A stretch of 64,000 nucleotides of DNA from Chryseobacterium oranimense (GTDB lineage: Bacteria > Bacteroidota > Bacteroidia > Flavobacteriales > Weeksellaceae), in NCBI RefSeq assembly GCF_025244725.1, contig NZ_CP104203.1, positions 1,488,001-1,552,000 of the forward strand, read 5' to 3'. Numbering within the stretch: the first letter of the stretch is position 1; every line of letters starts with the position of its first letter. This document shows positions 43,521 to 51,854 of this stretch, in pieces. The notes under the pieces were generated by a model. The model was not told the origin of the DNA. It did no database searches and saw nothing but the letters and a program-made list of their open reading frames with translations. Position numbers and translations under genes: made by a program.

Positions 43521-44891
43521 CTAAAACTCATTAATCATCACATAAAAATGCCCGGAATACAAGCTTTCAGCTCCGCCTGAGATATTGGTAAGATTGATCT
43601 TAACACTCGTAGTAGAAGTCATTCTTGGATTGGATACCGAAAAAGAAGTATTTCCTGCAAAATCGCCTGCCGGAGAAACTACAATTGCTGCCCTTACAGA
43701 ACCCGGCTGCATATTCGCAGGAACAGGAATCTCAAGCGTAACAGATTTTCCGGGAGGCAGGTTATTCACAGAAACCGATGGCCAGGCTTCAAAACTGATC
43801 TGGTTTTTTTGTATACTTCCCTTTTCTCCCAATTTATATTGGCCGTTTACATCTAATTTAGCAGAAGTATTGGGAGTTGATGTCCCTATCCCAATATTGG
43901 CATTATTGTTTCCGAGGATAACTGCATTGGCCTGAGACGTTGCTGCCTCATATCCTATTGCTGTAGAAAACTGTCCCGCAGCATTAGCACCCGATCCTAC
44001 TGCTGTAGAATTCTGGTTATTGGTGAATGCATTATATCCTACTGCGGTTTCACTATTGGAATTTGTTTTTGCATTATATCCAACTGCAGTAGACTGAAAC
44101 CCAGACGCTGTAGAATTCTTACCCAGGGCCGTTGCATCATTCATTGTTGTTTTGGAATTAAAACCTAATGCAATTGACTGAAAACCTGCCGCTTCAGCAT
44201 TATTCCCTACAGCCATAGCTTCATTGGCCGATACTTTAGCATTAAATCCTACTGCTGTTGACTGATAACCGGAAATCTGAGTATTTGCACCCACCGCTAC
44301 CGATTCATTAGCCGTTACAGAAGTATTCATTCCGATTGCTATTCCCTGGTAGGCACTGCTGGAACTACCAAGGGCAATCCCGTTTTGTTCTGCCTTAGCT
44401 GCATTGCCAAAGCTTATTGAGTTATTCACCCCTAATCTTCCCATTGCAACAGAGTTCACTTTGAAGACAAGATCATCCATCGTGTTGGTCCCTAAAGAAA
44501 GATTGGTATTGGCTCCGCTATAACTACCACTGTTGGTGGCCGAAGTATTCCATCCCGAAAACGGAGCTATATTTCCACCGTTTGTCCCGTTGTTTGTTCC
44601 GGTAGACAGCATATTCCATTTTGATTTGCTCCAGTAATAAATACCCGCATCTGTTAGCGATCCTGCTCCATTGTTCCATACCATCAGTCCTTCAGCTGGA
44701 TTTTGAATGGTTACCTGGTCTGTAATTGATTTTAAAGATACACTTGGAAAAAGTACACCTTTGTTTTTTGAACTGATTTCCAGCATGGCAGAAGAATCCG
44801 GACTAGGAGTTCCAATCCCCACCTGTGCGTATATAAATTGATTAAAAAGTAAAAAAAGAAGAAACAGTTGGAGTCTGCGGATATTATGCAT
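43521..44891 (-). CDS. Secreted protein with YadA-head-like repeats
   Basis: The 456-residue protein has a signal peptide (about 1-22), a GIGTPSPDSSAMLEIS leader with NKGVLFPSVSL as in the protein at 25808, and a long array of 14-residue repeats (about 150-330) of the type STAVGFNAKVSANEAMAVG. These repeats form the left-handed beta-roll head of trimeric autotransporter adhesins (YadA, Hia). A second GIGTSTPNTSAKLDVNG follows near residue 340, and the last 100 residues are an unassigned beta domain. No YadA membrane anchor, coiled-coil stalk or T9SS domain is seen. It is probably secreted or surface-bound. Confidence 0.78.
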   Translation of the reverse strand: MHNIRRLQLFLLFLLFNQFIYAQVGIGTPSPDSSAMLEISSKNKGVLFPSVSLKSITDQVTIQNPAEGLMVWNNGAGSLTDAGIYYWSKSKWNMLSTGTNNGTNGGNIAPFSGWNTSATNSGSYSGANTNLSLGTNTMDDLVFKVNSVAMGRLGVNNSISFGNAAKAEQNGIALGSSSSAYQGIAIGMNTSVTANESVAVGANTQISGYQSTAVGFNAKVSANEAMAVGNNAEAAGFQSIALGFNSKTTMNDATALGKNSTASGFQSTAVGYNAKTNSNSETAVGYNAFTNNQNSTAVGSGANAAGQFSTAIGYEAATSQANAVILGNNNANIGIGTSTPNTSAKLDVNGQYKLGEKGSIQKNQISFEAWPSVSVNNLPPGKSVTLEIPVPANMQPGSVRAAIVVSPAGDFAGNTSFSVSNPRMTSTTSVKINLTNISGGAESLYSGHFYVMINEF

Positions 44892-45158
44892 TGCCTAATT
44901 ACTAATAGTTATTTTTTGAGGCTGCAAATATACGGATTTATATATAAAAGTATGATTTTTCTATCAATTTCATAAATAAAAACACTTAACAGTGAATAAG
45001 CACTTATTTAATCACTATTAATTGAAACATTCTTTCTTATTAAATGAGCTACAACCCTTTACTCTTCACACATAACAGGTCTAAAATCTTTAAAAAACAA
45101 TTTTAAAATTACATTTTACACAAAAAACATCACTAAAAATTGAATAAAACAAAATCCA
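44892..45158. other. AT-rich gap upstream of the repeat protein
   Basis: This 267-bp gap holds the putative promoter of the repeat protein. No hairpin, ORF or repeat stands out. Confidence 0.35.
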
Positions 45159-45716
45159 TTAGTTTCTGATAAAGCAGCTTTCAATATGATCATTTACCAT
45201 TCCCGTCGCCTGCATGTGAGCATAAACAACGGTAGATCCCATAAATTTAAATCCTCTTTTCTTAAGATCTTTGGACAGAGCATCTGAAATTATCGTAACG
45301 GCCGGAACATCACTTAATGCTTTAGGCCGGTTATCCAATGGCTTTCCTCCCACAAAACCCCAGATGTATTTGGAAAAGCTTCCAAATTCTTTCTGAACCT
45401 CCTGAAATTTCTGCGCATTGTTTATTGTTGCTTTTATTTTGAGGCCGTTCCTTATAATTCCGGGATTATTCATAAGCTCTTCAATCTTCTCTTCCGTATA
45501 CAGAGCAATTTTTTTATAGTCAAAATGATCAAAAGCTTTTCTGAAGTTCTCTCTTTTGGAAAGAATAGTGTACCAGCTCAGCCCGGCCTGAAAGCTTTCA
45601 AGGATCATGAATTCGAAAATAGTATCATCATCGTAAACAGGTCGCCCCCACTCTTCGTCATGATATTTACGGTAGAGATCATCTTTTTCGCACCAGCCAC
45701 AGCGTATTTTTTCCAT
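45159..45716 (-). CDS. tag: DNA-3-methyladenine glycosylase I
   Basis: The 185-residue helical enzyme removes 3-methyladenine from alkylated DNA. It has the Tag signature RCGWCEKDDLYRKYHDEEWG, with zinc ligands expected at the early Cys and His and at the C-terminal HIESC. It also has LESFQAGLSWYTILSKRENF and MQATGMVNDH. Length is usual for the family. It is transcribed alone on the minus strand. Confidence 0.95.
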   Translation of the reverse strand: MEKIRCGWCEKDDLYRKYHDEEWGRPVYDDDTIFEFMILESFQAGLSWYTILSKRENFRKAFDHFDYKKIALYTEEKIEELMNNPGIIRNGLKIKATINNAQKFQEVQKEFGSFSKYIWGFVGGKPLDNRPKALSDVPAVTIISDALSKDLKKRGFKFMGSTVVYAHMQATGMVNDHIESCFIRN

Positions 45717-45852
45717 TATGGTTAATTTTAGAATAAAGATAAGTCTGATTTGGAAAAGTATAACAAAAGATTAAGAAAACTTTAACAGTGCTCCCGGATT
45801 TTAGGAATAGTTCTTGTTTATTTACTGGTACACAACAATAAAATATTACATT

Positions 45853-46152
45853 ATGAACAATTCAGAATACAACAAAGCGGAAAATGCAGTAAACAACACA
45901 GAAAACTCTTTAAAAAATGCAGCAGACAATGCAAAATGGAAAATTGAAGATCTTGCAGACAGAGCTAAAGATTATATCAATGAAAAAAGAAACAATGATG
46001 AGGAAGCCCAGCAGGAAGACTGGTTTGAAAAAGTAAAAAACAATGCAGCTGATGCCTGGGATGATATTAAAGATAAAGCAAACGAAGCCTGGGAAAAAAC
46101 CAAAGATGCTGCAGAGGATGTAAAAGCAGAATGGAATAAGAAAACCAATTAA
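45853..46152 (+). CDS. Small hydrophilic helical protein, LEA-like
   Basis: I choose the ATG at 45853 (99 residues); the in-frame extension upstream is not supported. The sequence is almost all Ala, Asp, Glu, Lys, Asn with repeated KDxAxxAW units (WDDIKDKANEAWEKTKDAAEDV), which would give amphipathic 11-residue helical repeats. This resembles group 3 LEA or YtxH/CsbD-like stress proteins, which are disordered until bound to membranes or dried. No signal peptide is present. A general stress role is a guess. Confidence 0.55.
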   Translation: MNNSEYNKAENAVNNTENSLKNAADNAKWKIEDLADRAKDYINEKRNNDEEAQQEDWFEKVKNNAADAWDDIKDKANEAWEKTKDAAEDVKAEWNKKTN

Positions 46153-46240
46153 AATTTCAGTTATATAAATATTTTCAAGAAAATGGAGTCTTAAATCAAT
46201 AAGGCTCCATTTTTATTATGCCGCAAACACAAATTATTGC

Positions 46241-46248
46241 TACATTTG
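46241..46248 (+). promoter_or_regulatory. Candidate -7 box of fabI
   Basis: TACATTTG matches the Bacteroidota TAnnTTTG box, 24 bases before the fabI ATG. No good -33 element is seen. Confidence 0.4.
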
Positions 46249-46272
46249 TATTCAAATAAACATTAAAAAATT

Positions 46273-47085
46273 ATGTCATACGGTTTACTTAAAGGCAAAA
46301 AGGGAATTATTTTTGGAGCCCTTAATGAGCAATCTATCGCATGGAAAGTTGCAGAAAGATGTCATGAAGAAGGTGCTGAATTTATCTTATCAAATGCCCC
46401 TATTGCTTTGAGAATGGGAGAACTTAATGGTTTAGCAGAAAAAACAGGATCTGAGGTGATAGCTGCAGATGCTACTTCTATAGAAGATCTTGAAAAGCTT
46501 TTTGATGCCGCGGTTGCAAAATTTGGAAAAATCGACTTTATCCTTCATTCTATCGGAATGTCTATCAACGTTAGAAAAGGAAAACATTATACAGAAATGA
46601 ATTACGACTGGTTGGAAAAAGGTTGGGATATCTCCGCTGTTTCTTTCCATAAAGTAATGCGTGTGGCTTGGGAGAAAGACTGTATGAACGAATGGGGAAG
46701 TATTTTGGCCCTTACTTATATTGCAGCTCAGAGAACATTCCCGGATTATAACGATATGTCTGATAACAAAGCTTATCTTGAAAGTATTGCAAGAACTTTC
46801 GGAAACTATTGGGGCGAAAGAAAGGTACGTGTAAATACCGTTTCCCAGTCACCAACCATGACCACTGCAGGTAGCGGTGTGAAAGGCTTCGGAGGATTCC
46901 TGGGTTATGCAGAAGATATGTCGCCGCTAGGAAACGCTACAGCTTTAGAATGTGCAGACTATTGTGTTACTCTATTCTCTGATCTTACCAAGAAGGTAAC
47001 AATGCAGAACCTGTTCCATGATGGTGGTTTCAGCAGTTCAGGAGTTACGCAGAAAGTGATCAGTAAATATGATCTTGAAAATTAA
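46273..47085 (+). CDS. fabI: Enoyl-ACP reductase (FabI)
   Basis: The 270-residue short-chain dehydrogenase-like enzyme reduces trans-2-enoyl-ACP in the final step of fatty acid elongation. The glycine-rich start (GLLKGKKGIIFGALNEQSIA) and the family segments ILHSIGMS and LALTYIAAQRTFPDYNDM are present. The active-site Tyr-x6-Lys arrangement near LTYIAAQRTFPDYN and DNKAYLESIARTFG fits FabI. Length is close to 260. It has its own promoter box and a strong terminator. Confidence 0.94.
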   Translation: MSYGLLKGKKGIIFGALNEQSIAWKVAERCHEEGAEFILSNAPIALRMGELNGLAEKTGSEVIAADATSIEDLEKLFDAAVAKFGKIDFILHSIGMSINVRKGKHYTEMNYDWLEKGWDISAVSFHKVMRVAWEKDCMNEWGSILALTYIAAQRTFPDYNDMSDNKAYLESIARTFGNYWGERKVRVNTVSQSPTMTTAGSGVKGFGGFLGYAEDMSPLGNATALECADYCVTLFSDLTKKVTMQNLFHDGGFSSSGVTQKVISKYDLEN

Positions 47086-47112
47086 TTATCATTCAAGATA
47101 AAAGATATCAGT

Positions 47113-47150
47113 TAAAATTGCGATGTACGTTGATGTACATCGCAATTTTA
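47113..47150 (+). terminator. Terminator of fabI
   Basis: A perfect 16-bp stem TAAAATTGCGATGTAC/GTACATCGCAATTTTA with a six-base loop is followed by TTTTAAAG. Confidence 0.93.
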
Positions 47151-47202
47151 TTTTAAAGAAAATCCATTATTGCAGAGGTTAATGAGCTTTATTTATAATG
47201 GA

Positions 47203-47231
47203 AACCGGCGGCCTCTTCGAGGCCGCCGGTT
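47203..47231 (-). terminator. Terminator of the glucan locus
   Basis: A perfect 13-bp stem AACCGGCGGCCTC/GAGGCCGCCGGTT with a TTC loop is followed on the minus strand by TTCCATT. It lies 24 bases past the stop of the last gene. Confidence 0.85.
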
Positions 47232-47254
47232 CTATAAAAATAATCAATATGAAG

Positions 47255-48694
47255 TTACAGGATAACAGTCTGGATAGAATGTGCCGGTGCAGATAATTTG
47301 GCAGACATTCCTTCAATCCAGAGATTGGTTTCAATATCATTTTCGGAGTCGTTCATAATTACGGTAACCAGCTGGCCGTTTTCATTCATGAAAGTTGTGG
47401 ATGTAAGCGCAGCTCTGTTCGAAGAGTTTCCTATTCTCTGCGCATTGGGCTTGATGAATTTTGAAACATGTCCTACATAATAATATTCGTAGGTGTAATG
47501 TACTTCTCCTGTTTTGGTATCAGCAATGATAGGGGCAAAACAGAAATTGCCAACATGGTTCGGACCTCCGGTTTCATCAAGCAGTACATTCCAGTCGGTC
47601 CATAAAGCGGTTCCTTTATTGAAATCATTCAGCATATTCCTTCCGTATAATTCTCCTAAGCTCACATCATAAATTCCGGACATTTTGAATTGTTCTTTGC
47701 AGCCTTCGGTAAAAGCCAGGAATTTATCCGGGAAAGCTCTCTGGGTTTCTGATAAATTATCGAAAAGCTGGGTTTTATTATTCCAGGTTTCGTACCAGTG
47801 GTAGCCGATTCCGCTGGCATATTTTGAGGTTTCAGGATCACTTAAAGTGGTGGTTGCTCTTTGGTAAATCAGATCTCTGTTATGGTCCCAGATCATTACT
47901 TTCTTGTCTTTGTAACCGTTTTTCCAAAGAGTTGGACCTAAATTGTTTTTAAGGAATTCACCTTCTTCCTCCGCAGTATAAATACAGGATTCCCAGGTTT
48001 GGGTGGCCATTGGCTCGTTCTGTACAGTCAGACCCCAGATATTAATTCCTCTTTTTTCGTATTCTTTGATGAACTTAATATAATAATCTGCCCAGGTCTG
48101 GTAATATTGGTTTTCAAGTCTTCCTCCTTTGTAAAGGCTTTTATTGGATTTCATCCATGCCGGCGGACTCCAAGGGGAAAAGTAAAAAGTAAAATCTTTC
48201 CCGATTGCTTTCTGGGCTTCTTTGATCATCGGAATTTTATACTTTTCGTCGTGGGTAATATTGAAAGTCTTCAAAGAAGTATCATTATCCTGAACATAGG
48301 TATAGGAATCGCTGGAAAAATCACAGGAGTTCATGTTGGTACGGACTACCGTGTAGCCTAATCCGTTTTTTCCAAAGTATGCTTCTATAATTTCTTTCTG
48401 CTTGTTCTTTGGCAGTTTATAAAAGGTTTCTGCAGAGGCATCTGTTATGGCACCTCCTATTCCTATCAGCTTCTGGTATTTAAAATCCGGATCTACGAAA
48501 ATACACGCATCCGTTTCCTTCGGCTGACCGAATTTCTCAAACTTAACAATTCCTTTGTCGGCCATTTTTTCATTAGTCTTGGAACTTGTTAAGATGACTT
48601 TCGCTGTTTTCCCTGCATTCTTTTTCCAATAGTTTTGTGCGTTAGCATTTAGAAATACGCCTATTGTCAAACAGCTCACAATTAGTTTTTTCAT
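47255..48694 (-). CDS. Glycoside hydrolase family 30, glucosylceramidase-like
   Basis: I start at the ATG at 48694 (479 residues), giving a clean signal peptide (MKKLIVSCLTIGVF...NANAQ). The upstream extension is unlikely. The fold is a TIM barrel with a beta-sandwich. The acid/base glutamate is in LTVQNEPMATQTWE, the nucleophile in LAFTEGCKE, and IGIGGAITDASAETFYK sits at the start of the barrel. GH30 members cleave beta-1,6-glucans or beta-glucosylceramide-like substrates. It is the last gene of the glucan locus and lies 43 bp after the GH16 gene. Confidence 0.9.
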   Translation of the reverse strand: MKKLIVSCLTIGVFLNANAQNYWKKNAGKTAKVILTSSKTNEKMADKGIVKFEKFGQPKETDACIFVDPDFKYQKLIGIGGAITDASAETFYKLPKNKQKEIIEAYFGKNGLGYTVVRTNMNSCDFSSDSYTYVQDNDTSLKTFNITHDEKYKIPMIKEAQKAIGKDFTFYFSPWSPPAWMKSNKSLYKGGRLENQYYQTWADYYIKFIKEYEKRGINIWGLTVQNEPMATQTWESCIYTAEEEGEFLKNNLGPTLWKNGYKDKKVMIWDHNRDLIYQRATTTLSDPETSKYASGIGYHWYETWNNKTQLFDNLSETQRAFPDKFLAFTEGCKEQFKMSGIYDVSLGELYGRNMLNDFNKGTALWTDWNVLLDETGGPNHVGNFCFAPIIADTKTGEVHYTYEYYYVGHVSKFIKPNAQRIGNSSNRAALTSTTFMNENGQLVTVIMNDSENDIETNLWIEGMSAKLSAPAHSIQTVIL

Positions 48695-48736
48695 AATTTT
48701 TTTTCTTTCTTTTTTGGGCAAAAAGCCCTCTCTTCA

Positions 48737-49546
48737 TTATTTATTTTGATAAACCCTTACATAGTCTATATAATATTTTTGCGGAAATATACTATCGTCT
48801 ATTCCTTCTTTTCCGCCCCAGAAACCACCTACCGCCAGATTTAAAATAATAAAATAAGGCTGATCGAAAGGCCATGATCCATAAGTTTTCTCCTTATTTT
48901 CATAAGTAAAGAACTTCTGCCCGTCAATGGAAACCTCTATTTTCTCCGGTGTCCAGTCTGCTTTATATACATGGAATTTTTCGCTTACGTCTTTTACAAT
49001 CATGGTATCTGTTTTCTGCGTTCCCTGAATATGATTGTATTTCTTAGTATGAACTGAGGCATGAACATAGCCCTGATTAAACCCTACATGCTCCATGATA
49101 TCCAGCTCCCCATCATCCGGCCACTGTTTCATTTTTTCGCTCATCATCCATATAGCGGGCCAGGTTCCCCGACCTTTGGGAAGTTTTGCCCTTACCTCTA
49201 CAGTACCATATTGGAAGGAAAATTTCCCTTTGGTCAAAAGTCTTGCAGAGGTATATTTGTTCTTTTCCCAGTTTTCTTTTCTGGCTTCAATCACCAGATT
49301 TCCGTTTTCCAACCGGGCATTTTCAAGCCTGTTTTTTGTATAAAACTGCGCTTCCTCATTGCCATAACCGTCTCCTCCCACGTCATAATTCCATTTCGAT
49401 GAATCCGGAAGTCCTGTTCCGTTAAATTCGTCGCTCCAGATTAGTTTTTTGCCCCGCTCAGGTTTATTTAAGGCACAGCCTGCAACAGAAAAAAATAATA
49501 TTCCTGCTGTACAGAACTGAATGATATTTCGGGATTTTATTTTCAT
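48737..49546 (-). CDS. Glycoside hydrolase family 16 lipoprotein (laminarinase-like)
   Basis: The 269-residue protein has a lipoprotein signal (FFSVAGC). The catalytic motif of the GH16 family is GELDIMEHVG (nucleophile and acid/base Glu in ExDxxE). Other conserved segments are FNGTGLPDSSKWNYD and GTWPAIWMM. This subfamily hydrolyses beta-1,3-glucans (laminarin, lichenin). It should sit at the cell surface or in the periplasmic envelope and cut glucan for SusCD. A hairpin lies between this gene and the GH3 gene upstream. Confidence 0.9.
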   Translation of the reverse strand: MKIKSRNIIQFCTAGILFFSVAGCALNKPERGKKLIWSDEFNGTGLPDSSKWNYDVGGDGYGNEEAQFYTKNRLENARLENGNLVIEARKENWEKNKYTSARLLTKGKFSFQYGTVEVRAKLPKGRGTWPAIWMMSEKMKQWPDDGELDIMEHVGFNQGYVHASVHTKKYNHIQGTQKTDTMIVKDVSEKFHVYKADWTPEKIEVSIDGQKFFTYENKEKTYGSWPFDQPYFIILNLAVGGFWGGKEGIDDSIFPQKYYIDYVRVYQNK

Positions 49547-49593
49547 GAATAATGATTAGGTCTTGGCTAAAGCCGTTGTTATATTTTTCATTA

Positions 49594-49611
49594 AGCGGGC
49601 TAAAGCCCGCT
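49594..49611. terminator. GC-rich hairpin between GH3 and GH16 genes
   Basis: AGCGGGC/GCCCGCT with a four-base loop, surrounded by copies of GGCTAAAGCC, lies inside the glucan operon. It lacks a T-tract on the minus strand and may stabilise or attenuate the upstream transcript. Confidence 0.5.
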
Positions 49612-49619
49612 CTATTCAA

Positions 49620-51845
49620 TTATTTACTCCAATTGATTCTTTTGGTCTGAACATCCCTGGAGTTGGTTCCGACCATAATATCGAATTCTCCGCTTTCCCA
49701 ATCATAATTCAGGTCATTATCAAAGAATTTCAGATCCTCCGGAGTGAGTTTGAAATCCACTTTCTTACTCTCTCCTTTTTTGATGAATATTTTCTGGAAA
49801 CCTTTCAGTTCTTTTACAGGTCGTACTACTTTTCCAAAAAGATCCCTGATGTAAAGCTGTACGACTTCTTCACCGTCAAATTTCCCTGTATTGGAAACCG
49901 TTACGCTGATGTTTAAAGTCTGGTTTCCTTTAAGATCGACGGAGCTTAAATTCATATCGGAATATTTAAAATCCGTATAACTTAACCCATATCCAAAAGG
50001 AAATTTTGGGTCATTATCTAAATCGATATAAGCGGAAACATAATTTCTGTCCGTATTATTTTTTGCAGGTCTTCCTGTATTGTAATGATTATAATAAACA
50101 GGAATCTGGCCTTCCGTTCTTGGAAAGCTCATCGGAAGTTTACCGCCCGGGTTTACCGTTCCGAAAAGTACATCGGCAATGGAGTTTCCGGCTTCAGTTC
50201 CCAGCCACCATGTGTAAGCTATTGCCTGGATATTATCTGCTGCCCAGTTAAAGATCAAAGGTCTTCCGGCGTTGATCATTAGAACAATTGGCTTTCCTGT
50301 TTTAGCTATTTCTTTCAACAGTTCTTCCTGAACTCCCGAGAAACCAATACTGCTTCTGCTCTTTGCTTCACCGCTCATGGCATGGCCTTCTCCTAAAGTC
50401 ATAATCACTACCTCTGCTTTTTTAGCTGTTTCTATTGCTTCTGCAAACATAGATTTGTCCTGATCATCTACGTTACAGCCTTTTGCATATAATAAAGTTG
50501 AATTTTTTTCGAGCTGATTTTTAATTCCGTCAAACTGGGATACAATTCTTTGGTTGTCATCTTTAAATGCAACAGACCAGAAACCGTGATTGGCAACAGT
50601 TTCTTTCCCGAAAGGACCTATGAGTGCTACTGTTTTAACAGTTTTCGAAAGTGGAAGAATATTTCCTTTATTCTTTAAAAGGACAATACTTTTTGAACCG
50701 AATTCTCTTCCGAATTTTCTGTTTTCCTGATTATCGGTCTGCTCTTTCTGTCTTTTTTCGTTGCTGAACCTGTAAGGATCATCAAAAAGGCCCATCTCGA
50801 ATTTTTTGGTTAAAATCCTGCCTGCTGCTTCATCTACAAGCTTTGGATCTACTTTTCCTTCTTTCACCAGTTTTGGAAGTTCTGCCATGTAAACATGGCT
50901 TTCCATATCCATATCACTACCACCTAAAATAGCTTTATCAGCAGCTTCACCGGCATCTTTGGCATAGCCGTGAGGAATCATTTCCCCGATACTTCCCCAA
51001 TCTGACACCACAAAACCTTTGTAATTCCACTTTCCTTTAAGAAGTTCTCTCTGAATATATTGATTTGCTGTCGCCGGAATTCCGTTGATGTCATTAAATG
51101 AATTCATGAAGGTAGCTACTCCTGCTTCAGCTGCTGCTTTGAAAGGAGGCAGATAGGTTTCGTTCAGTTGCCTCAAACTCATATCCACAGAATTGTAATC
51201 TCTTCCGCCAACGGCTGCTCCATATGCTGCAAAATGCTTGGCACAGGCCATTACAGCATCAAGGCTTCCTAAACCTTTCCCCTGAAAACCTTTAATCCTT
51301 GCCAGGCCAATCCGTGTTCCCAGATAGGTATCTTCGCCGGAACCTTCCATTACTCTTCCCCATCTAGGATCTCTTGCGATATCTACCATTGGTGCAAAGG
51401 TCCAGTGGATACCGTAAGCGGAAGCTTCTGTGGCTGCTATTCTTTCTGATTTTTCTATCATCGCCAGATCCCAGCTTGCTGCCTGTCCCAGATTCACGGG
51501 AAAAGTTGTTCTGTATCCATGGATTACGTCCTGCCCAAACAGTAAAGGAATTTTCAGCCTCGATTGTTGGGCCAGTTTCTGAAAGGCCCTGGTTTCACCG
51601 GCTCCGGCTACATTAAGCATAGAGCCTACCTTCCCTTTTTTTATTTCTTCCAAAACTGCTGCAGAATTGGACTGTTGGGGTCCGGTAGCGTATTCGAAGC
51701 CGCTGTACTGGACCATCTGCCCTACTTTTTCTTCCAATGTCATTTTAGACAGCAGCTCTGCCACCTTCTGATCAATTGTTTTCTGTCCGCAGACATTATT
51801 CATTCCCAATGCTGCAACTGCAAGTAAGAAATAAGCTTTTTTCAT
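49620..51845 (-). CDS. bglX: Glycoside hydrolase family 3 beta-glucosidase
   Basis: The 741-residue protein has a signal peptide (about 1-20) and the two-domain GH3 layout plus a C-terminal fibronectin-like domain (from about 660). The nucleophile Asp lies in GFVVSDWGSI, HFAAYGAAVGGRDYN is typical of periplasmic BglX, and SGEAKSRSSIG provides the acid/base region. It cleaves beta-glucosides and short beta-glucans to glucose. It lies ten bases after the GH30 lipoprotein gene in the same operon. Confidence 0.92.
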   Translation of the reverse strand: MKKAYFLLAVAALGMNNVCGQKTIDQKVAELLSKMTLEEKVGQMVQYSGFEYATGPQQSNSAAVLEEIKKGKVGSMLNVAGAGETRAFQKLAQQSRLKIPLLFGQDVIHGYRTTFPVNLGQAASWDLAMIEKSERIAATEASAYGIHWTFAPMVDIARDPRWGRVMEGSGEDTYLGTRIGLARIKGFQGKGLGSLDAVMACAKHFAAYGAAVGGRDYNSVDMSLRQLNETYLPPFKAAAEAGVATFMNSFNDINGIPATANQYIQRELLKGKWNYKGFVVSDWGSIGEMIPHGYAKDAGEAADKAILGGSDMDMESHVYMAELPKLVKEGKVDPKLVDEAAGRILTKKFEMGLFDDPYRFSNEKRQKEQTDNQENRKFGREFGSKSIVLLKNKGNILPLSKTVKTVALIGPFGKETVANHGFWSVAFKDDNQRIVSQFDGIKNQLEKNSTLLYAKGCNVDDQDKSMFAEAIETAKKAEVVIMTLGEGHAMSGEAKSRSSIGFSGVQEELLKEIAKTGKPIVLMINAGRPLIFNWAADNIQAIAYTWWLGTEAGNSIADVLFGTVNPGGKLPMSFPRTEGQIPVYYNHYNTGRPAKNNTDRNYVSAYIDLDNDPKFPFGYGLSYTDFKYSDMNLSSVDLKGNQTLNISVTVSNTGKFDGEEVVQLYIRDLFGKVVRPVKELKGFQKIFIKKGESKKVDFKLTPEDLKFFDNDLNYDWESGEFDIMVGTNSRDVQTKRINWSK

Positions 51846-51854
51846 GATATTAAA

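Noticed and set aside
43521..44891. Trimeric autotransporter adhesin
   Set aside because: The head repeats are present but the membrane anchor and stalk are not.
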